From NCBI GenBank assembly GCA_031283115.1, contig JAITCK010000065.1, positions 1-8,235 on the forward strand: a DNA stretch of 8,235 bases, written 5' to 3'. Shown piece after piece: positions 5,539 to 8,235 of this stretch (position 1 is the stretch's first letter; the number at the start of each line of letters is the position of its first letter). Source of the DNA: Cellulomonadaceae bacterium (GTDB taxonomy: Bacteria; Actinomycetota; Actinomycetes; Actinomycetales; Cellulomonadaceae). A program made the translations under genes and the position numbers. The notes under the pieces are model-generated. The model made no database searches. It was not told where the DNA came from and saw only the letters and a list, made by a program, of their open reading frames with translations.

Positions 5539-5589
5539 CCGACGGCGGGGCGGCCCGGCCTACTGTAGCGGCAGCCACCCCAGCGTCGG
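5539..5589 (-). terminator. large hairpin downstream of efp, probable terminator or attenuator
   Basis: Arms 5539-5554 and 5574-5589 form a 16-bp stem with one mismatch and two G-U pairs when read on the minus strand, with a 19-base loop. The outer six pairs (CCGACG / CGTCGG) are perfect. It begins 11 bases after the efp stop codon. The following sequence (ACTGTTTGACTG, then GGTTTT) is only weakly T-rich, so it may be a leaky terminator or an RNA-processing or stability element before nusB. Confidence 0.5.
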
Positions 5590-5599
5590 TCAAGGAAAA

Positions 5600-6163
5600 T
5601 CAGTCGTTGACGCGGCCCAGGTAACTACCGTCACGGGTGTCCACCTTGACCTTGACGCCCTCTTCAAGGAACAAGGGCACCTGGATTTCGCGTCCGGTTT
5701 CTAAGGTGGCGGGCTTGGTGCCGCCGGTGGACCGGTCGCCTTGCAGGCCAGGCTCGGTGTGGGTGATGGTCAGCACCACGGAGGCGGGCAACTCAATGTA
5801 GAGGGGGGTGCCTTCGTGGGAGGCCAGCAGCACGTTCATACCTTCAAGCATGAAGTCCTTGTTGTCGCCGACGACGGCGGCCGGAATGTGCATCTGGTCG
5901 TAGGTGTCGTTGTCCATGAGGACAAAGTCGTCACCGTCCATGTAGGAGAACTGGTAGTCGCGGCGATCCACGTTGGTGGTTTCCACCTTGGAGCCAGCGT
6001 TGAAGGTCTTGTCGATAATCTTGCCGGAGGTGACGTTCTTCATCTTGGTGCGGACAAAGGCCGGGCCTTTACCGGGCTTGACGTGCTGGAACTCCAGAAT
6101 CTGCCAGAGGTTGCCGTCGATGACAAGAACGGTGCCGTTTTTGATGTCGTTGGTGGTTGCCAC
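5600..6163 (-). CDS. efp: translation elongation factor P
   Basis: 187-residue EF-P, which binds between the P and E sites of ribosomes stalled at polyproline and stimulates peptide-bond formation. The full three-domain length is present: KOW-like domain I (about 1-63), OB domain II (about 66-126) and C-terminal OB domain III (about 130-185, ending [12 protein letters not shown]...[11 protein letters not shown]). The functional loop is [10 protein letters not shown] with Lys32 at the tip; the proline-flanked PGKGP form is the type known in actinobacteria to work with an unmodified lysine. No earP, epmA or ymfI-type modification gene is in the window, which agrees but proves nothing. The start is a GTG at 6163, with AGAAGGA 10 bases upstream. 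aroQ lies 61 bases upstream; a TAGAAT box in that gap suggests a separate promoter. Confidence 0.97.
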   Translation of the reverse strand: MATTNDIKNGTVLVIDGNLWQILEFQHVKPGKGPAFVRTKMKNVTSGKIIDKTFNAGSKVETTNVDRRDYQFSYMDGDDFVLMDNDTYDQMHIPAAVVGDNKDFMLEGMNVLLASHEGTPLYIELPASVVLTITHTEPGLQGDRSTGGTKPATLETGREIQVPLFLEEGVKVKVDTRDGSYLGRVND

Positions 6164-6208
6164 GATGTGTCAGTCCTTCTGCTGGGAAAAGTGTGAAATC
6201 CGCAGGGT

Positions 6209-6214
6209 ATTCTA
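6209..6214 (-). promoter_or_regulatory. putative -10 box of efp
   Basis: TAGAAT on the minus strand (5 of 6 matches to TATAAT) lies in the aroQ-efp gap and would give a leader of about 40 bases to the efp GTG. No convincing -35 was found within the end of aroQ, so this rests on the hexamer and its position. Confidence 0.4.
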
Positions 6215-6224
6215 CCTGCTCGCT

Positions 6225-6719
6225 TTACTGCCTGACGACGGCTCCCCCGCGCCGGGCGGCGACGGATTCCAGGGCGAGCCGGTAGGAGTCGAATCCGAAG
6301 CCTGCGATGGTGCCGGTGGCCACCCCTGACATGGTCGAATAGTGGCGGAATGATTCGCGGGTGTGCGGGTTGGATAAATGCACTTCGATGAGGGTCAGTC
6401 CGGCCGACGTTACTTGGGCGGCGGCGTCGCGCAAAGCGTAGGAGTAATGGGTGAAGGCTGCCGGGTTGATGACAACGTGCGCGCCCGTGTCGACTGCCTC
6501 GTGGAGCCAGGCGACCAGGTGGGATTCGTCGTCGGACTGCCGCACGTCAACGGTCAGTCCGAGCCGATCCCCCCAACCGACGGCTGCAGCGACGAGGTCG
6601 TCGTGGGTGTCTGCCCCGTAGATTTCTGGTTCTCGCACGCCCAGGCGGCCCAGGTTGGGGCCGTTGAGGATGAGTACGGTGGGTGGCGATGGGAGGTCAG
6701 TCTGAACGCCGTTTGTCAT
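6225..6719 (-). CDS. aroQ: type II 3-dehydroquinate dehydratase
   Basis: 164-residue cytoplasmic enzyme of the shikimate pathway that converts 3-dehydroquinate to 3-dehydroshikimate. Type II signatures, numbered from ATG 6719: VLILNGPNLGRLGVREPEIYG (15-35), with the catalytic tyrosine in the IYG at its end; the QSDDESHLVAWLHEA block (61-75), a variant of the common QSNHEGEL motif; VVINPAAFTHYSYALRDA (82-99), with the substrate-binding Asn and the catalytic His; and IEVHLSNPHTRESFRHYS (111-128), with the second His and the phosphate-site Arg. Length is slightly above the usual 145-155 because of a short N-terminal extension. A TTG at 6731 would add four residues; neither start has a good Shine-Dalgarno site. 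It leads the minus-strand series aroQ, efp, nusB. Its neighbour in the opposite direction is the yjiH-like gene, with a 190-base gap between them. Confidence 0.95.
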   Translation of the reverse strand: MTNGVQTDLPSPPTVLILNGPNLGRLGVREPEIYGADTHDDLVAAAVGWGDRLGLTVDVRQSDDESHLVAWLHEAVDTGAHVVINPAAFTHYSYALRDAAAQVTSAGLTLIEVHLSNPHTRESFRHYSTMSGVATGTIAGFGFDSYRLALESVAARRGGAVVRQ

Positions 6720-6800
6720 ACGGTTATCCAATCAGCCCGCAGGGGAATTGGCGGCGTGGCGCGCCCTGAACGGCCCGGCGCCCTCAATCTGGCAACCCAT

Positions 6801-6840
6801 CGTCGTGCATTGTTATGCATCATCATGCAACATCATTCAA
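6801..6840. repeat. four 10-bp phased imperfect repeats
   Basis: The 40 bases split exactly into CGTCGTGCAT, TGTTATGCAT, CATCATGCAA and CATCATTCAA. The core (A/G)TGCA(T/A) recurs every 10 bases, one helical turn, so the four cores face the same side of the DNA. They lie in the divergent gap between aroQ and the yjiH-like gene and overlap the putative aroQ promoter. Confidence 0.75.
6812..6840 (-). promoter_or_regulatory. putative sigma70-type promoter of aroQ
   Basis: On the minus strand, TTGAAT (6840-6835) and CATAAC (6817-6812) are separated by exactly 17 bases, with four of six matches to each consensus hexamer. Transcription would start near 6805 and give a leader of about 85 bases. The match is moderate, and the hexamers are part of the phased repeat. 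Confidence 0.4.
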
Positions 6841-6868
6841 GCGACAGGTCACCACGCAAAGGTCACAA

Positions 6869-6889
6869 AACGGTAAAGGCTTCACCGTT
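6869..6889. repeat. inverted repeat upstream of the yjiH-like gene
   Basis: AACGGT (6869-6874) and ACCGTT (6884-6889) are perfect inverted copies around nine bases, ending 20 bases before the ATG at 6910. Just upstream, AGGTCAC occurs twice (6846-6852 and 6860-6866), 14 bases apart. The size and place suit a dimeric regulator. No promoter hexamers are convincing here. Confidence 0.5.
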
Positions 6890-6909
6890 GCGTAGATCAC
6901 ACTTTCACC

Positions 6910-8235
6910 ATGAGTATTGACACCACCGATGCCGTGACCACCACAGTGAGCACTGCCGCGACCGCCACATCGCCCACAACCACACCGCACACAACGCCGC
7001 GTGAAAAGTTCACCGGAAAAAACATCGCCAAGTTCGCTACCTTCAGCGCCATCGGCCTCTTCCTCTTCCTCGCCCCCATCCCCCAAGCCGACGGCGCCTT
7101 CACCATCCCCCTGGGTGTGGCCATCTCCTGGCTGGAAAACACCGTGTTCAGCCACGGCGACATCAACATTGCCGTGTTCCTGCTCATGGCAGTGACCACC
7201 GTCTCGGCCATCGGCTCCATCGTTGTCGCCCTCACCCGCCCCAGCTTCCGTGACGGCTCCATCGTGGCCCGCGCCTTCAAAACCGGCCCCGTCTACGTGG
7301 TGTCCCGCGTTCTGGCTGCCGCCTTCGCCTGGATGATCTTCTTCGAAGTTGGCCCCGAATTCATCATCTCCCCGTGGACGGGCGGCGTCATGCAGGGCAT
7401 CGCAGCCCACCTCATCGCCGTGTTCGTGTTCCTCGGCTTCGCCATTCCCGTCCTCACCGAGTTCGGTGTCATGGAGTTCGCTGGCGCCCTCGTAGCCAAG
7501 GTGGTGCGCAAACTCTTCACCCTGCCTGGCCGATCTTCGGTTGACCTTATGGCGTCCTGGTTCGGTTCGTCAGTCGCCTCCGTCATCCTCACCCGCGACC
7601 AGCACGAAAAAGGCCACTACACGGGCCGCGAAGCCGCCGTCATCTCCACCAACTTCGCTTTCGTGTCCCTGCCCTTCTCCTTTGTCATCGCCAACACCAT
7701 CGGCATTGAAGCCCACTTCCTGCCCTGGTACCTCATCATCTGCGCCGTATGCATCCTGCTCGCCCTGGTCACCCCCCGCATCTGGCCTTTGCGCGGCCTG
7801 ACCGACAGCTTTGTTGACGGCAGCCGCCGCAGCGCCACCCACGGGCAGGCTGAAGAAATCATCCCGCAAGGTATCTCATCAGCCAAGTGGGGCTTGTGGC
7901 TTGCCACCGACCGAGCCAGCCGCACCCGCATGAGCGATGTTGCCCGCACTGGTTTGCGCACCTGGGTGGACATTTACGCCGACCTCATCCCCCTCATCCT
8001 CGCCTGGGGCACCATCTCGCTGGCCATCTTCGAGTTCACGCCCATCTTCCAGTGGATTTCCACGCCTATGGGCTGGTACCTGGGCCTGTTCGGCATGGGC
8101 GCCACCTATGCTCCAGCCACCCTGATCGGCTTCCTTGACATGTTCCTGCCGGCCCTGCTGCTGAGTGAGGCCGCCCTGCACACGCAACTCATCCTGGGTG
8201 CCCTGGCTATCGTCCAGATCATCTACATGACCGAG
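6910..8235 (+). CDS. YjiH family membrane protein (nucleoside recognition/Gate domain), 3' end outside window
   Basis: 442 residues are visible with no stop before the edge. It is a polytopic inner-membrane protein of the YjiH family, which carries the Gate domain also found in nucleoside transporters and spore-maturation proteins; its transported substrate is not established. A Thr-rich hydrophilic tail (1-31) precedes the first membrane segment (about 42-58, FATFSAIGLFLFLAPIP). Further hydrophobic segments lie at about 64-80, 87-109, 127-147, 161-195, 246-264, 270-291, 355-375, 388-418 and 424-440. The SWFGSSVASVILTRDQ...GREAAVISTNFAFVSLPF region (216-256) is the Gate-like core. The ATG at 6910 is the first start after an in-frame TAA at 6874, so the upstream limit is fixed. 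No Shine-Dalgarno site precedes it, which points to a leaderless or very short leader, or to one of the GTG codons at residues 9 or 13. It is divergent from aroQ. Family assignment is firm; function is open. Confidence 0.88.
   Translation, partial: MSIDTTDAVTTTVSTAATATSPTTTPHTTPREKFTGKNIAKFATFSAIGLFLFLAPIPQADGAFTIPLGVAISWLENTVFSHGDINIAVFLLMAVTTVSAIGSIVVALTRPSFRDGSIVARAFKTGPVYVVSRVLAAAFAWMIFFEVGPEFIISPWTGGVMQGIAAHLIAVFVFLGFAIPVLTEFGVMEFAGALVAKVVRKLFTLPGRSSVDLMASWFGSSVASVILTRDQHEKGHYTGREAAVISTNFAFVSLPFSFVIANTIGIEAHFLPWYLIICAVCILLALVTPRIWPLRGLTDSFVDGSRRSATHGQAEEIIPQGISSAKWGLWLATDRASRTRMSDVARTGLRTWVDIYADLIPLILAWGTISLAIFEFTPIFQWISTPMGWYLGLFGMGATYAPATLIGFLDMFLPALLLSEAALHTQLILGALAIVQIIYMTE

Noticed and set aside
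6780..6840. Short CRISPR-like array or integration site in the aroQ-yjiH gap
   Set aside because: Units are only 10 bp, have no spacers, and no cas, integrase or tRNA gene is nearby.
6823..7410. 195-codon minus-strand open frame rich in Gly, Asp and Glu opposite the yjiH-like gene
   Set aside because: Its composition is the complement of hydrophobic and Ala/Val codons in the membrane protein; no plausible start signal or family.

Overview
The window looks like chromosomal DNA from a moderately high-GC actinobacterium. The clues are the composition, several GTG starts, a conserved aroQ-efp-nusB block, an EF-P with a PGKGP lysine loop, and two or three genes that appear to have no Shine-Dalgarno site. 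Actinomycetaceae is a reasonable guess, but nothing in the sequence proves a genus. There are nine protein-coding genes, two of them cut by the window edges. I saw no rRNA, tRNA, CRISPR array, transposase or phage gene.

Layout from left to right. A GH1 beta-glucosidase enters from the left edge on the + strand. It converges on a two-gene minus-strand operon (about 1435-2333) of small exported proteins of unknown function. Sampled lines of this cassette are poorer in GC than the flanks, and it has its own promoter-like region. Upstream of it, also on the minus strand, is a histidine-phosphatase/phosphoglycerate-mutase-like gene (2530-3165), which is divergent from a gluconokinase (3286-3786, +). 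The gluconokinase converges on a long minus-strand run: aroQ (shikimate pathway), efp (translation elongation factor P), nusB (transcription antitermination) and a RelA/SpoT-domain (p)ppGpp synthetase-like gene. The gaps between these four carry promoter-like and hairpin-forming sequences, so they probably form several transcription units read in one direction. Divergent from aroQ, a YjiH-family membrane protein runs off the right edge.

How the genes fit together. The aroQ-efp-nusB-rel stretch is core metabolism, translation, transcription and stringent-response machinery, on the same strand. The beta-glucosidase (glucose release from beta-glucosides) and the gluconokinase (entry of gluconate into the pentose phosphate pathway) are sugar catabolism genes but are not in one operon. 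The best candidate for something undescribed is the exported-protein pair at 1435-2333. The first protein has a classical signal peptide and a small mature domain with four cysteines. The second has a long hydrophobic N-terminal segment and a soluble domain. They are separated by only 11 bases. Smaller curiosities are a perfect 15-bp tandem duplication upstream of nusB, a 10-bp phased repeat overlapping a putative aroQ promoter, and an unrecognised C-terminal domain on the RelA/SpoT protein.
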